A DNA stretch of 64,000 nucleotides from Atopobium deltae. GTDB taxonomy: Bacteria > Actinomycetota > Coriobacteriia > Coriobacteriales > Atopobiaceae. Both the position numbers and the translations under genes were made by a program. Numbering within the stretch: position 1 is the first letter of the stretch; every line of letters starts with the position of its first letter. The notes beneath the pieces are model-generated. The model worked only from the letters and a program-made list of their open reading frames with translations, made no database searches and had not been told where the DNA came from. Shown piece by piece: positions 33,019 through 42,483 of this stretch. The stretch lies in assembly GCF_001552785.1 (NCBI RefSeq), contig NZ_KQ959516.1:151853-215852 (forward strand), written 5' to 3'.

Positions 33019-36000
33019 ATGAACACCAACGCAAAAACCGAAGCCCGCGCCGTTGCACACGGCGCCGCACGTGCGGCAACCACCACAACACCAGCGAATG
33101 TTGACTACACAACACAGTTTCCCCAGCTCAAGGAGGGTTGCTGCATCTCGAACTTTAGCCTCAAACGCTTCGAACCCGTAAGCGAAATTAATGGCGCCGC
33201 GTACCTCATGCAGCACCAGCCCACAGGCGCACGCTTGGTATGGTTTGCCTGCCCCGAAAACAACAAAGCCTTCTCGATAGCATTTAAAACACCACCCGTA
33301 AACGACACGGGCGTATTTCATGTGCTCGAGCATTCCGTGCTGTGCGGCTCGCAAAAATTCCCTGTAAAAGAGCCGTTTACGCATCTGCTCAAGACCTCCA
33401 TGCAAACATTTTTGAATGCAATGACCTTCCCCGATAAGACCATGTATCCCGTTGCCTCGACCAACGAACAAGACTTGCTCAATCTCATGGACGTGTATAT
33501 CGACGCGGTGCTCCACCCCGCCATTTATCACAAGCCGCACATCCTTGAGCAGGAGGGCTGGCATTACGAACTGGATGAGAAGGGCGGCGAGCCCGCAAGC
33601 ATGACCTCAATTGAGGACAGCGGAGACGCACCTGCCGCCCCCGCGCAAACCCTCAGCTACAACGGCGTTGTCTTTAGCGAGATGAAAGGTGTGCTTTCGG
33701 ATCCTGACAGCGTTTTGCTCCAGGAAGTTACCCGCCAACTCTTCCCCGATACGGCCTATCGCTTTGAATCGGGCGGCAATCCCTTGGCCATTCCGCAACT
33801 TTCCTACGATGAGTTTATCGACACCCACGCGCGCCATTATCGACTGGACAACAGCTACACCATTCTGTACGGCAACATGCATATCGAGTCGATACTCGCC
33901 TTTTTGGACGAGCGCTTCTGCGCGCAAGAAAATCGCGACGCTGGTCGACCCAACACGCTGGGCATCCAAGCGCCTGTGTCGGTGCGCCATGCTACAACGA
34001 CCATGCAAACGACGCATGATAATGCCTGTTCAGCGCTCAGTTTTGCGATCGGCAGCTCGAAGGATCGCACGCGGGTACTCGCGGTCGATATTTTGCTCGA
34101 CGCCCTTTTTGGCTCCAACGAGGCACCCCTCAAAAAAGCCCTTCTCGACGAGAAGATCGCCGATGATGTCTGCGCTTACCTCATGGATGGCATCGCGCAA
34201 CCGTATATTTTGCTTGAGCTCAAGGGCGCCAAACCCGATACGCTCGAGCATTTTTACGAGCTTGTGCAAAGCTTGTGCCACCACATTGCACGCGAGGGCA
34301 TCGACCGCAACTTGCTGGAAGCGTCGCTCGCGCAAGCAGAATTTAATCTGCGCGAAAATGAGTGGGGCTCCTACCCCGATGGCATTGCGCTTTCCATGCA
34401 AGCCATGAACAGCTGGCTATACGACGACGATGATCCCACCAGTTACATTCACTATGAGGAAGCGCTGCGGGAGTTGCACCAGGCATTCGACACGGATTGG
34501 TACGAGCGCCTACTCGAAGAAATTATCTGCAACAATACGCACTTTGCCTGCGTCGAGCTTGTGCCCTCCGCCGAGGGTGATGCACAAAAGCAAGCCTGTC
34601 ATCTTGCAGCGCTTGCTGCTTCGATGAGCCCCGAGGATCTGTCAGATATCAAACAAAAAACCGAGCACCTGCGCAAGCTGCAAGAAATGCCCGACGCGCC
34701 CGAAGATGTCGCAAAACTCCCGAAGCTTTCGCTAGCAGACCTCGACGAGCCTCCCGCCGAAGTCGCGATGCAGCTGTGCGAACAGTACACCGCTCGCTAC
34801 GGCGTGCCCAGCTACCTGCACGATTTTGCAACACACTACATCAACTATGTGTATTACTACTTCGACTTGGCCCACCTGCACTTTGAGGACATGCCCTACG
34901 TCACCATCCTGAGCGATGTGCTGGGCAAACTCGCGACCACGCACTACTCCGCCGCCGAACTCGATACCTTGATTGAGTCTCAGCTCGGCAGCCTCAGCTT
35001 TTTTGTCGAGAATACCGCGAATGCGCATGACCCCAACAAACTGCAGGTCAAACTCGTGGTTGCCGTCAGTTCACTGACCGACAAGCTGTCTCAAACGAGC
35101 GCGATTCCTGCGCACATCTGGTCCAGCACGAACTTTAACGATAGGGCCCGGATCTTGCAGACGCTCACGCAGCGCCGCATCGCCATGGAGCAGGGCTTTA
35201 TGGGCGCGGGTCACGCATATGCTATGAGCCGCCTGTACTCGTACTTCTCGAAAAACGCGCTGTTATCGCAGCAGATCAATGGCATTGATTACTATTTCTT
35301 CCTCTGTGATTTGATCGAACATTTTGACGAGAAGTTCGACGAGCTGCGCGCAAAACTTGCCGAGCTGTGCCGCAGCATTTTTGTGAAGCCAGGCGTGGGT
35401 GCGAGCGCGGGTGCTCCTGCGGCATCAAGCACGGCGCCAGGCGCGGCATCAAACGCTGCATCACATCTCGAGTTGAGTTTTACGGGCTCGAAAGACGAGC
35501 TCGAGAGCTGGTGGCAGCACGCCGCAGAACTCGACTTTTTTGCTGGCGCCGCAAACGCGAGCGAAGCCAACGCCGCAGCCAACGCGACTGCCACAACCAA
35601 CACCTCGGACAAAGCGGGCGAAGTGGCCAACAGCCTCGCAGAACAACACCTCATCATTCCCGAGCCACAGATCAAAAATGAAGCCTTTGGCGTTCCAGGT
35701 AATGTTGTCTTTGTTGCCAAAGGTGCGATACTGCCCAACGCCGCATCGGAAGCCAAATCTGCCGATCCAGCAGGCCCCGCCAACTCTGCCGACGCAGACG
35801 ACCCCAAAGACGGCGTTTGGCAGGTCATTAACCGTGCTATTTCTCTCGATTATCTCTGGAAAGAAGTCCGTGTTGCAGGCGGCGCCTATGGCTGTGGCTT
35901 TAGCACCGCAACGGATGGCTTCGCGCGATTCTTCTCGTATCGCGATCCCCACATTGACGAAACCCTCCAGCGCTTCGAAAACACGGCTGGCTGGCTCGCC

Positions 36001-36396
36001 AACTGGCAGCCTTCCGAAGATGAGTTGTGTGGCTACATTGTATCGACCGTGGCATCCTATGATGCTCCCGAGAAACCCCGTGCCACCGCACGCGCTCAAG
36101 ACCTGCTGCGCCTAAGCGGACAGGATCCCGACATTCGCCTGCGGCGTCGCGCGGAGGCGCTGGCAACCACCGTCGAGCAGATTCATGCACGCGCGCAAAA
36201 ACTCGCGCAGCTGCATAACAAACATGCAATATGCGTTTTTGGTAGTAAGGATATTATTGAGGCTTCCAACGCCGAGCTCACTCGCATCCCTTTGATGCGC
36301 GATGCCAACGACACCACCAATAACGAAGCAGTTCCCGACGACGCTACGGCTGCCGAGAAGATCGACGAGGCCGCAACACGCCCCACAAACGCCTAG
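33019..36396 (+). CDS. M16C peptidase (presequence-protease-like zinc insulinase family)
   Basis: Large cytoplasmic zinc oligopeptidase of the PreP/insulysin type. Start ATG 33019 has GAGG upstream; earlier in-frame ATGs lie antisense to the DMT gene leader. The inverted zinc motif HxxEH is HVLEHSVLCGS near residues 98-108. The distal Glu is likely in VVFSEMKGVLSD near residue 220. The C-terminal half has the substrate-side RVAGGAYGCG-type motif, the Arg-Tyr pair equivalent being YDAPEKP. At 1,125 aa it exceeds the usual 970. Ala-rich insertions account for this: ASAGAPAASSTAPGAAS, ANASEANAAANATATTN and SADPAGPANSADADD. A tail ends AEKIDEAATRPTNA. Confidence 0.88.
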   Translation: MNTNAKTEARAVAHGAARAATTTTPANVDYTTQFPQLKEGCCISNFSLKRFEPVSEINGAAYLMQHQPTGARLVWFACPENNKAFSIAFKTPPVNDTGVFHVLEHSVLCGSQKFPVKEPFTHLLKTSMQTFLNAMTFPDKTMYPVASTNEQDLLNLMDVYIDAVLHPAIYHKPHILEQEGWHYELDEKGGEPASMTSIEDSGDAPAAPAQTLSYNGVVFSEMKGVLSDPDSVLLQEVTRQLFPDTAYRFESGGNPLAIPQLSYDEFIDTHARHYRLDNSYTILYGNMHIESILAFLDERFCAQENRDAGRPNTLGIQAPVSVRHATTTMQTTHDNACSALSFAIGSSKDRTRVLAVDILLDALFGSNEAPLKKALLDEKIADDVCAYLMDGIAQPYILLELKGAKPDTLEHFYELVQSLCHHIAREGIDRNLLEASLAQAEFNLRENEWGSYPDGIALSMQAMNSWLYDDDDPTSYIHYEEALRELHQAFDTDWYERLLEEIICNNTHFACVELVPSAEGDAQKQACHLAALAASMSPEDLSDIKQKTEHLRKLQEMPDAPEDVAKLPKLSLADLDEPPAEVAMQLCEQYTARYGVPSYLHDFATHYINYVYYYFDLAHLHFEDMPYVTILSDVLGKLATTHYSAAELDTLIESQLGSLSFFVENTANAHDPNKLQVKLVVAVSSLTDKLSQTSAIPAHIWSSTNFNDRARILQTLTQRRIAMEQGFMGAGHAYAMSRLYSYFSKNALLSQQINGIDYYFFLCDLIEHFDEKFDELRAKLAELCRSIFVKPGVGASAGAPAASSTAPGAASNAASHLELSFTGSKDELESWWQHAAELDFFAGAANASEANAAANATATTNTSDKAGEVANSLAEQHLIIPEPQIKNEAFGVPGNVVFVAKGAILPNAASEAKSADPAGPANSADADDPKDGVWQVINRAISLDYLWKEVRVAGGAYGCGFSTATDGFARFFSYRDPHIDETLQRFENTAGWLANWQPSEDELCGYIVSTVASYDAPEKPRATARAQDLLRLSGQDPDIRLRRRAEALATTVEQIHARAQKLAQLHNKHAICVFGSKDIIEASNAELTRIPLMRDANDTTNNEAVPDDATAAEKIDEAATRPTNA

Positions 36397-36397
36397 C

Positions 36398-37189
36398 CTA
36401 ATCAATCAACCCTAGGCGCACGCAAGCATTGTAAATGCCATGGTTATCGACATCTTCGGTAACCATGGTTGCTTGTTCTTTGACCTTCTCGTCAGCATTG
36501 CCCATCGCAATAGAGGTGCCTACCAGCGAAAACATGCCAAGATCGTTGCCACCATCTCCAAAGGCAAGAGCTTCGTCAGCTGTGATGCCCAAATGCTCCA
36601 TGGTCTTGATAACGGCTGGAGCTTTGCCACCCTGTTGCGGAAAGACGTCGGCAAAAAGGTCTGTCCATCTGGCGGTGGCCAGGCAATGGGTGCGACTCAG
36701 CAGATCATCGTCCCTGCTGGGCTCTTGATACACGTTAAACTGATAAATCTCTTGATTGAGCGCCTGTGTGATGTCCTCGCAGGTATAGGTCATGCCGATC
36801 ATGGATTCCAGCTTTTTGACACGCTCGTTGCGTGCAGAAATGTAAAACTTGTCTTTTTGCATACACAGAGTCGGGATGCCGTTGGTCAGCCCATAGTTCA
36901 CAATCGCTTCCACGTCGGTCTTATCGATAGGCACATTATGGTAAACGCCATGTTGAGAAAAGCAATACTGGCCGTTAAGGGTGATGTAGGTGTCAAACGG
37001 CTCTTGATCTATGCCGCTCAGCTGGTAAATAGGACGCCCCGTTGCCAAAATGGGAATGATGCCCGCGGCGTGTAATTTGCGCACAGCCTCGCGCGTGGAA
37101 GCTGGCTCTTGGTGCTCTTTAAACGAAAATAGTGTTCCATCAACATCAAAAAATACTGCTTTTACCTGCGTCGCTTTTATCTGCGTCAT
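36398..37189 (-). CDS. Cof-type HAD-superfamily hydrolase
   Basis: A 263-aa phosphatase of the Cof/IIB HAD subgroup, acting on sugar phosphates or similar small molecules. Motif I is FFDVDGTLFSF near residue 13 and motif II is ILATGRP. The type IIB cap lies between. The late motifs are an invariant Lys in QQGGKAPA and ALAFGDGGNDLGMFSLVG. Substrate cannot be assigned. The AGGATGAGG site is rather far (about 13 nt) from ATG 37187-37189, so the start may be a few codons off. It ends 2 bp from the convergent M16 gene. Confidence 0.9.
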   Translation of the reverse strand: MTQIKATQVKAVFFDVDGTLFSFKEHQEPASTREAVRKLHAAGIIPILATGRPIYQLSGIDQEPFDTYITLNGQYCFSQHGVYHNVPIDKTDVEAIVNYGLTNGIPTLCMQKDKFYISARNERVKKLESMIGMTYTCEDITQALNQEIYQFNVYQEPSRDDDLLSRTHCLATARWTDLFADVFPQQGGKAPAVIKTMEHLGITADEALAFGDGGNDLGMFSLVGTSIAMGNADEKVKEQATMVTEDVDNHGIYNACVRLGLID

Positions 37190-37276
37190 GTGCTAAAAAA
37201 CCTCATCCTGTCGTAGCGGTGTGGTGTATACGGGTGGCATACGCGGCGGTGCAGCCGGATGTGAGTGCGCGTTGCA

Positions 37277-38101
37277 CTAGCGTAACATGGCATACTGCGC
37301 AACGGACTCAAAGCCGATGCGCTCATAAATGTGGCCTGCGGTTGGGTTATCGTAAAACAGGGTCAAGAACTGCTTACCTGCTGCCAACTCATCCTGGCAC
37401 AACTGCGCCACCACGGCCGTCGCAAGGCCAAAGTTGCGGCGATCCTTGTGCGTACATACGCCGACAATCATAGCCGATTTGGAATTATTGGCGCTGGTAG
37501 AAGCCACGCTTACGAGCTTATCTTTATAAAAAACACCATAACTCACGCAGCCGTGCGCGGCATCGGCACGCTTTTGCTTTTTGGCAAGTTCGATCGAATG
37601 GCCGTCGCGATACAGCTCATGATACTCATCGGTGGATGCCAAAAGCGCAAAGTACTCGTCGTAATCATCTTCCCCCAAACGGCGAATGACCGAGCCTTCG
37701 GGCGCAGGAGCGACCTGATCGCTTTTCAGTTTGTCTAAACGCGCCAAGTGAGAAGAAATGAGTGACAGATTATCAAAATAAGGGGCAAGCGCAGCAATAA
37801 TATCATGCGGTCCATTAATGCTACCGTAGTATAGCTGGCTTGCCTCCTCCTTAATAAGCGTTACCATGCTCAACACATCAAAGTGATCGTGTTGGCTGTA
37901 GCAGACAAAGTTAGTGTAAAACTTCACCACAATGCTATCCCAGCTGCCATCATCGTTAACAAGCGCAAATACACAGACAGGATCCGTCAGACCAAATTGC
38001 TCAATATCCCCCAAAATAAAGGTGGTCACCTCGGGTTCCTTCGAGATATAGTCCAACACACGTGCACGATCAGCTTCTGTGAGGCGGCGAGAAATACTCA
38101 T
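37277..38101 (-). CDS. GNAT-family N-acetyltransferase
   Basis: A 274-aa protein with a C-terminal GNAT fold. VGVCTHKDRRNFGLATAVVA near residue 205 is the acetyl-CoA-binding motif A variant, followed by FYDNPTAGHIYERIGFESV. The N-terminal half (LDYISKEPEVTTFILGDIEQ) resembles that of two-lobed GNATs of Firmicutes. Start ATG 38099-38101 has CAGGAG 7 nt upstream, better than ATG 38143. Substrate unknown. Confidence 0.85.
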   Translation of the reverse strand: MSISRRLTEADRARVLDYISKEPEVTTFILGDIEQFGLTDPVCVFALVNDDGSWDSIVVKFYTNFVCYSQHDHFDVLSMVTLIKEEASQLYYGSINGPHDIIAALAPYFDNLSLISSHLARLDKLKSDQVAPAPEGSVIRRLGEDDYDEYFALLASTDEYHELYRDGHSIELAKKQKRADAAHGCVSYGVFYKDKLVSVASTSANNSKSAMIVGVCTHKDRRNFGLATAVVAQLCQDELAAGKQFLTLFYDNPTAGHIYERIGFESVAQYAMLR

Positions 38102-38210
38102 GTGGCAACTCCTGATAAGTGGCAGCTCCTGAAAAAAGCTCATAACACCTGATTAACAAGGTCTTCATTTTAATTCTACTATGAGCCACCACAAAAAACT
38201 ATGCGCTGCA

Positions 38211-40412
38211 CTATTCGCGACGGAAATTATCGGTCTGCGCCTCGATAAGCCGAAGCGACACGGCGTAGGTGACAAACAAGTAGCCTCCGTACACGCTCAC
38301 AAAAATGATGAAGCTTAGCGTCGTGTTGATAATATCGAAGCCCCCAAAAATCCGCAGGATATCGCTAATCACCATCAGCGCACAGATCGAATGCGCCAGC
38401 CCTACCAGCAGCGGAAGCATAAACGAAGCAAAAGTTTGGAAGAGCAGCGAGCGTTTGCGCGCTTCTTGGGAGCTTCCCAAATCTGACAGCATACGATAGC
38501 GCCCAGCAGCGGCTGAAGCAGACGAGAGCCGTTGAATAGCCATGATAGCAGCACAGGCAATGACCAGCACAAATCCGATGTACAACGCAAGGTAGGTGAT
38601 CATGCCTCGCGTATCGAGCCCCTGGCTTTTCATCATGGCACGCGTAAGAAGCATGGGATACACCTCTTTGTGAGCGACGTTCGGGTCGCTGGCGCGCTCA
38701 CCAAACACGGCTTGTTTAAAACTTTGCGAATCGTCACACAGCCTGCCGAGAAAGTCTTCGGCATGCTTCACGTCGGTGCCCTGCGCATAGTTGATGTTTA
38801 CCAGCAGCTGATGGACGGGATAGTTGGCGATGACATCGTCGGCAACCACGATGGTTCCTGTATTTGAGGCGAAAAAATTGTTTGAAATACCGGCGGTCTT
38901 ATCGCCAATAAATCCTTGTGTAGCGGGTTTATACGTTTTGCCATTAAGCGTGATGGTGTGGCCACGTTCGACAGCGGCTTTGTAAATGTCCGTAACGAGC
39001 ATCATATTAGCCGTCAGAAGGTACTCGTCGTGGGCAAGCGAGACGGGAGTGGCTCCCGCAAATTCGCGTAGCTTGTTATAGGTCGAAAGCGCCATGAAGT
39101 CGAGACTTTGGGTAGTGACGTTGGCGTGTTCAAAGCCAGCGGGAAGCTTCTTGTGAGCGGTAGCTGCAAAAGCACCCAGCGATGCTGTTTTAGCGACCTC
39201 GGAGCGGTCGAGTGCTTGCGTCCCCGATTGCGCGCTCCCCGATTGCGCGAGCGCCTGCGGGTCCGTCTGCGGTGCAGCTGGTCGACACAAGCGCACGATC
39301 ACGGCCTTGCCGATGGACGAAACGTCAAAGCCCGCTTGCTTAAACGCCTGCATGCTCGCTGGAAGTGTATGATGCTTGATGCCCGTACGACTCATAAACA
39401 TACTAATCGTGGCATCAAAGGGCAGTGCCTGCTTCTCGGACGATTTGAGCGCACTGACCAAACCAGAACCCGTGGTGACACAGGTAATCGCAAAAAACAA
39501 AATAAGCGAAATGAAGCCCATAGAGACACAGTTGGTGTTGATCTGGTTGGACATTTCGCGCACGGTAAAACTATGCAGACCGCTGTTATAAAAGCGTTTC
39601 GAGCGTTGTGCAACAGCCAGCAAAAATCCCGCAAGACCATAAAAGAGCACAAACGTGCCCACAAACACCATCGCCGTGGTAATGCCAAAATCTGCCAAGG
39701 TGGTGCCCGTGGCGCTCGCTCCTGGAAAACCCTGCGTAATCAGCCGATAGTACGCGCCGCCGATTAGCGCCGCGCCTACCACAAAGAGCAAGCTCGAAAA
39801 AACAAGCCCTTTTACCTTGATCTTCTCGGATTGGTGCGCAGCACTCATACTATCAACCAGCTTGACCTGGTGCAGCGAGCGCATGTTGAAGCAAGACATG
39901 ACCACAAAGGTCACCACAAAGCAGGCGCAGGTGGTGATAAACGCTTCTGACGAGAAGAAAAAGCGAAACTCAGTGATGGTTTTCTCAAAAATATGGGCCG
40001 TCACAAACACGAGGACCTGCGAAATTGCTGCTCCCAACACAAAGCCGATGGCTAAGGCCGCGAGGGCCACGAAGAGGGTTTCGAGCATGATGACGTACAC
40101 GACCTGCAAGCGACGCATACCAAATACCTGGTAAAGTGCCAGTTCGCGCTTGCGATAGCGCATCAAAAAGTTGTTGGCATAGACCATCAAAAAGCCTGTG
40201 ATCAGCGCCAGAAAAACGGTGAGCGCCGTAATATACATGCCGATATTTTTCACGAGCTCTTGCGTGGATTCCCGCAAAAACTTTGCCTGTACCCCGATGG
40301 TGTTAAAGGCGTAAAACACTGCCACGCTTAAGGAAAGCGTCAAAAAATAGACGATGTACTCGCGTGCACTGCGATGCACATTGCGAAAGGCGAGCTTAGT
40401 AAGCATCGACAT
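38211..40412 (-). CDS. BceB-like ABC transporter permease (FtsX-type)
   Basis: Large permease of a peptide-antibiotic sensing and detoxification transporter. The N-terminal TM segment is REYIVYFLTLSLSVAVFYAF, followed by the FtsX helices around MRYRKRELALYQVFGMRRLQ, a strongly conserved BceB/FtsX coupling motif. A large extracellular region (about 330-560) sits between helices 7 and 8, and three helices end the protein. The extracellular domain carries a low-complexity stretch DPQALAQSGSAQSGTQALDR. Start is one of two close ATGs (40412 or 40406), overlapping the ATPase stop. It forms a module with the three genes that follow in the window. Confidence 0.87.
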   Translation of the reverse strand: MSMLTKLAFRNVHRSAREYIVYFLTLSLSVAVFYAFNTIGVQAKFLRESTQELVKNIGMYITALTVFLALITGFLMVYANNFLMRYRKRELALYQVFGMRRLQVVYVIMLETLFVALAALAIGFVLGAAISQVLVFVTAHIFEKTITEFRFFFSSEAFITTCACFVVTFVVMSCFNMRSLHQVKLVDSMSAAHQSEKIKVKGLVFSSLLFVVGAALIGGAYYRLITQGFPGASATGTTLADFGITTAMVFVGTFVLFYGLAGFLLAVAQRSKRFYNSGLHSFTVREMSNQINTNCVSMGFISLILFFAITCVTTGSGLVSALKSSEKQALPFDATISMFMSRTGIKHHTLPASMQAFKQAGFDVSSIGKAVIVRLCRPAAPQTDPQALAQSGSAQSGTQALDRSEVAKTASLGAFAATAHKKLPAGFEHANVTTQSLDFMALSTYNKLREFAGATPVSLAHDEYLLTANMMLVTDIYKAAVERGHTITLNGKTYKPATQGFIGDKTAGISNNFFASNTGTIVVADDVIANYPVHQLLVNINYAQGTDVKHAEDFLGRLCDDSQSFKQAVFGERASDPNVAHKEVYPMLLTRAMMKSQGLDTRGMITYLALYIGFVLVIACAAIMAIQRLSSASAAAGRYRMLSDLGSSQEARKRSLLFQTFASFMLPLLVGLAHSICALMVISDILRIFGGFDIINTTLSFIIFVSVYGGYLFVTYAVSLRLIEAQTDNFRRE

Positions 40413-41211
40413 CACCAGCCATGGTGGCAATCACAGCAATAATACGATCGAAGAATTCACGGCGGGTGGCGTCTCCGCGTACGAGCTCCGAAAAGAGCTT
40501 GCCGTCGCGAATAAACAAGACGCGCTGGCACCAACTTGCAGCATATTCGTCGTGGGTAACCATCAATACGGTCGCCTGGTATTCTTGATTGAGCTTGGTA
40601 AGGCTTTCGAGCAAAATGCGGGTGTTTTTGACGTCGAGCGCGCCCGTTGGCTCGTCCGCCAAAATGAGGGCGGGATTGCTTACCATGGCGCGCGCAGCAG
40701 CAACACGCTGACGCTGGCCACCGCTCATGTGGTGCGGGAATTTATCGAGCACTTCCAGCACGCCGAGCGTCGTGGCCACTTCAACTACACGCTGCGAGAT
40801 TTCGCGGGGATTGACGCGCGCGATTGCAAGCGGAAGGGTAATATTTTCTCGCGCGGTTAAGGTGTCGATAAGATTGGCATCTTGGAAGATAAACCCAAGA
40901 CGACGGCTACGGAATTCTGCAAGCTTTTTGTTGGAAAGCTCGGCCATGTTTTGTCCAGCAATGTACACCTCGCCAGCGGTTGGCTCATCAATGGTGGCGA
41001 TGCACTGCAACAAGGTGGATTTACCACTACCCGAGGAGCCCATGATGGCGACAAATTCGCCGTTTTCGACAGTGAAGCTGACTCCCGCCAGCGCTCGCAC
41101 ATAAAGCGAGCTGGTGCCGTAGACTTTTTCGAGATGCGATACGCGAAGCGCAGTGTCTGGCTGCGTTACGCTTTGTTGCATTGCAGGTTTTTCGTGACGA
41201 GGCTTGAGCAT
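40396..41211 (-). CDS. BceA-like ABC transporter ATPase
   Basis: The ATPase of the Bce-type exporter/sensor, 271 aa. ATG 41209-41211 is chosen because AAAGGAA is 6 nt upstream; in-frame codons to 41292 cross the palindromic upstream region. Walker A is GSSGSGKST, the signature HMSGGQRQRVAAARA and Walker B ALILADEPTGALD. The Q-loop is in LGFIFQDANLID. It overlaps the permease gene, so they are coupled. The MacB/LolD/BceA family assignment follows from partnership with an FtsX permease and a two-component system. Confidence 0.92.
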   Translation of the reverse strand: MLKPRHEKPAMQQSVTQPDTALRVSHLEKVYGTSSLYVRALAGVSFTVENGEFVAIMGSSGSGKSTLLQCIATIDEPTAGEVYIAGQNMAELSNKKLAEFRSRRLGFIFQDANLIDTLTARENITLPLAIARVNPREISQRVVEVATTLGVLEVLDKFPHHMSGGQRQRVAAARAMVSNPALILADEPTGALDVKNTRILLESLTKLNQEYQATVLMVTHDEYAASWCQRVLFIRDGKLFSELVRGDATRREFFDRIIAVIATMAGDVDAY

Positions 41212-41237
41212 AGTGATTCCTTTCAGGGTGCTTTTCA

Positions 41238-41270
41238 GCGTAAAAGCTTTTGCGTAAAAGCTTTTACGCA
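41238..41270. promoter_or_regulatory. Palindrome and 14-bp tandem repeat upstream of bceA-like gene
   Basis: GCGTAAAAGCTTTT occurs at 41238-41251 and 41252-41265. The second copy continues into a perfect 20-bp palindrome at 41251-41270, centred on AAGCTT. It lies 27-59 bp upstream of the ATPase start. It could be the binding site of the linked response regulator or an mRNA hairpin. Confidence 0.6.
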
Positions 41271-41276
41271 AAAGCC

Positions 41277-41307
41277 GTTTGAATGTCGACACCTCTATTA
41301 TTCAAAC
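41277..41307. promoter_or_regulatory. Inverted repeat GTTTGAAT/ATTCAAAC
   Basis: GTTTGAAT (41277-41284) and ATTCAAAC (41300-41307) are perfect inverted copies with a 15-nt spacer, next to the palindrome above in the same 180-bp gap. Candidate operator of the Bce-type response regulator; promoter elements are not clear. Confidence 0.5.
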
Positions 41308-41393
41308 TATGCCACAGCACTGCCATCGAATGTACTTACCTGCAGCTTTCATTTTTGTAAGGTTTGTTGGTACGTGAAGCAGCACTTCCCTGC

Positions 41394-42482
41394 CTAGCCC
41401 CACTTTTGCATGAACGGAAAGGTAATCGTCAGTTGCGTCCACGCACCTTTTTGACTGTCGATCGCAACCGAAAGCCCCATCTTGTGGCACAGCTCCTGCA
41501 CCAAATACAAGCCGATTCCTGTACTTTTTTGTTGCATACGACCATTGTCGCCCGTAAAACCCCACTCAAAAACACGGCCCACATCTGCCTGCGAAATGCC
41601 GCAGCCGTTGTCCCATATGCTCAGCGCAATTCGTTCGTGCGCACTGCCCTTCTCGATAAGCTCTGCCGAGAAGACCAACACAGGGTCGGAGCTGCGGTAA
41701 CGTACGGCATTATCAATCAGCTGCCCCAACACGAAGATCATCCACTTAGTATCGGTGTATACCACCACATCGCGCTGCTCATCGCTTAGGAGCTCCACGC
41801 GAAAACCCGCGCCAATCAGCGCCTGAGCACGAGACTTAACCGCATCGACAACAAGCGTGGAAAGCGACACCTTGCGAATGACATAATCTTTTTCGAGCGA
41901 GGTGCTTCTCGCCAAAAATAAGGCCTGCTCAACAAATTTTTCGGTCTTCGCCAACTCGGCACGGAGCTGCGAAGACGCTGCACTAGGATTGTTTTGCACC
42001 AACAGGTGCGCCGCCGCCAACGGCGTTTTGATCTCGTGTACCCACAGTTCAATATACTCGCGATACTGCTGCATATCCCGATGGCTGTCAGCGGCATAAC
42101 GCTGAGCCGTACCAGCGATTTTCTCGCAAAAATCGTAAGCGAGTTTGCCCTCCCAATATACGGGTTTTTCCAGCTGATGCATCCAGGTCGAAATCCCATA
42201 GAGCGACGTTGTTTTGTGCAACGATTCACCTGCGATGGTGCTTGTCTCGTTGGTCTTCTCGATAGCGTGCTGAAGCTCCATCAGACTTCGCAGATAAGAG
42301 CGACGTTGTGCATAGCCCCACAGACCTGCGAGCAACAAGCAACCCAGCGATAGCAACGCACACAGGATTGCAAAATCGACGCTGAAACCCGACAGATAGA
42401 TGAGCGTCGCTGGTAGAAACGCTGCCAAACAGCAGCAAATGATTTGCACAACATGCGATTGTATGTAGCGCCAGGCGAGCAT
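41394..42482 (-). CDS. BceS-like intramembrane-sensing histidine kinase
   Basis: A 362-aa membrane kinase with two N-terminal helices (VVQIICCCLAAFLPATLIYL and FAILCALLSLGCLLLAGLWG) and almost no extracellular loop, typical of kinases that sense via a BceAB transporter. The H box is WVHEIKTPLAAAH near residue 148. The N box is LIDNAVRYRS, and G1/G2 are WDNGCGIS and KSTGIGLYLVQELC. Its start ATG 42480-42482 follows the response-regulator stop by 1 nt, so they are coupled. Confidence 0.93.
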   Translation of the reverse strand: MLAWRYIQSHVVQIICCCLAAFLPATLIYLSGFSVDFAILCALLSLGCLLLAGLWGYAQRRSYLRSLMELQHAIEKTNETSTIAGESLHKTTSLYGISTWMHQLEKPVYWEGKLAYDFCEKIAGTAQRYAADSHRDMQQYREYIELWVHEIKTPLAAAHLLVQNNPSAASSQLRAELAKTEKFVEQALFLARSTSLEKDYVIRKVSLSTLVVDAVKSRAQALIGAGFRVELLSDEQRDVVVYTDTKWMIFVLGQLIDNAVRYRSSDPVLVFSAELIEKGSAHERIALSIWDNGCGISQADVGRVFEWGFTGDNGRMQQKSTGIGLYLVQELCHKMGLSVAIDSQKGAWTQLTITFPFMQKWG

Positions 42483-42483
42483 C

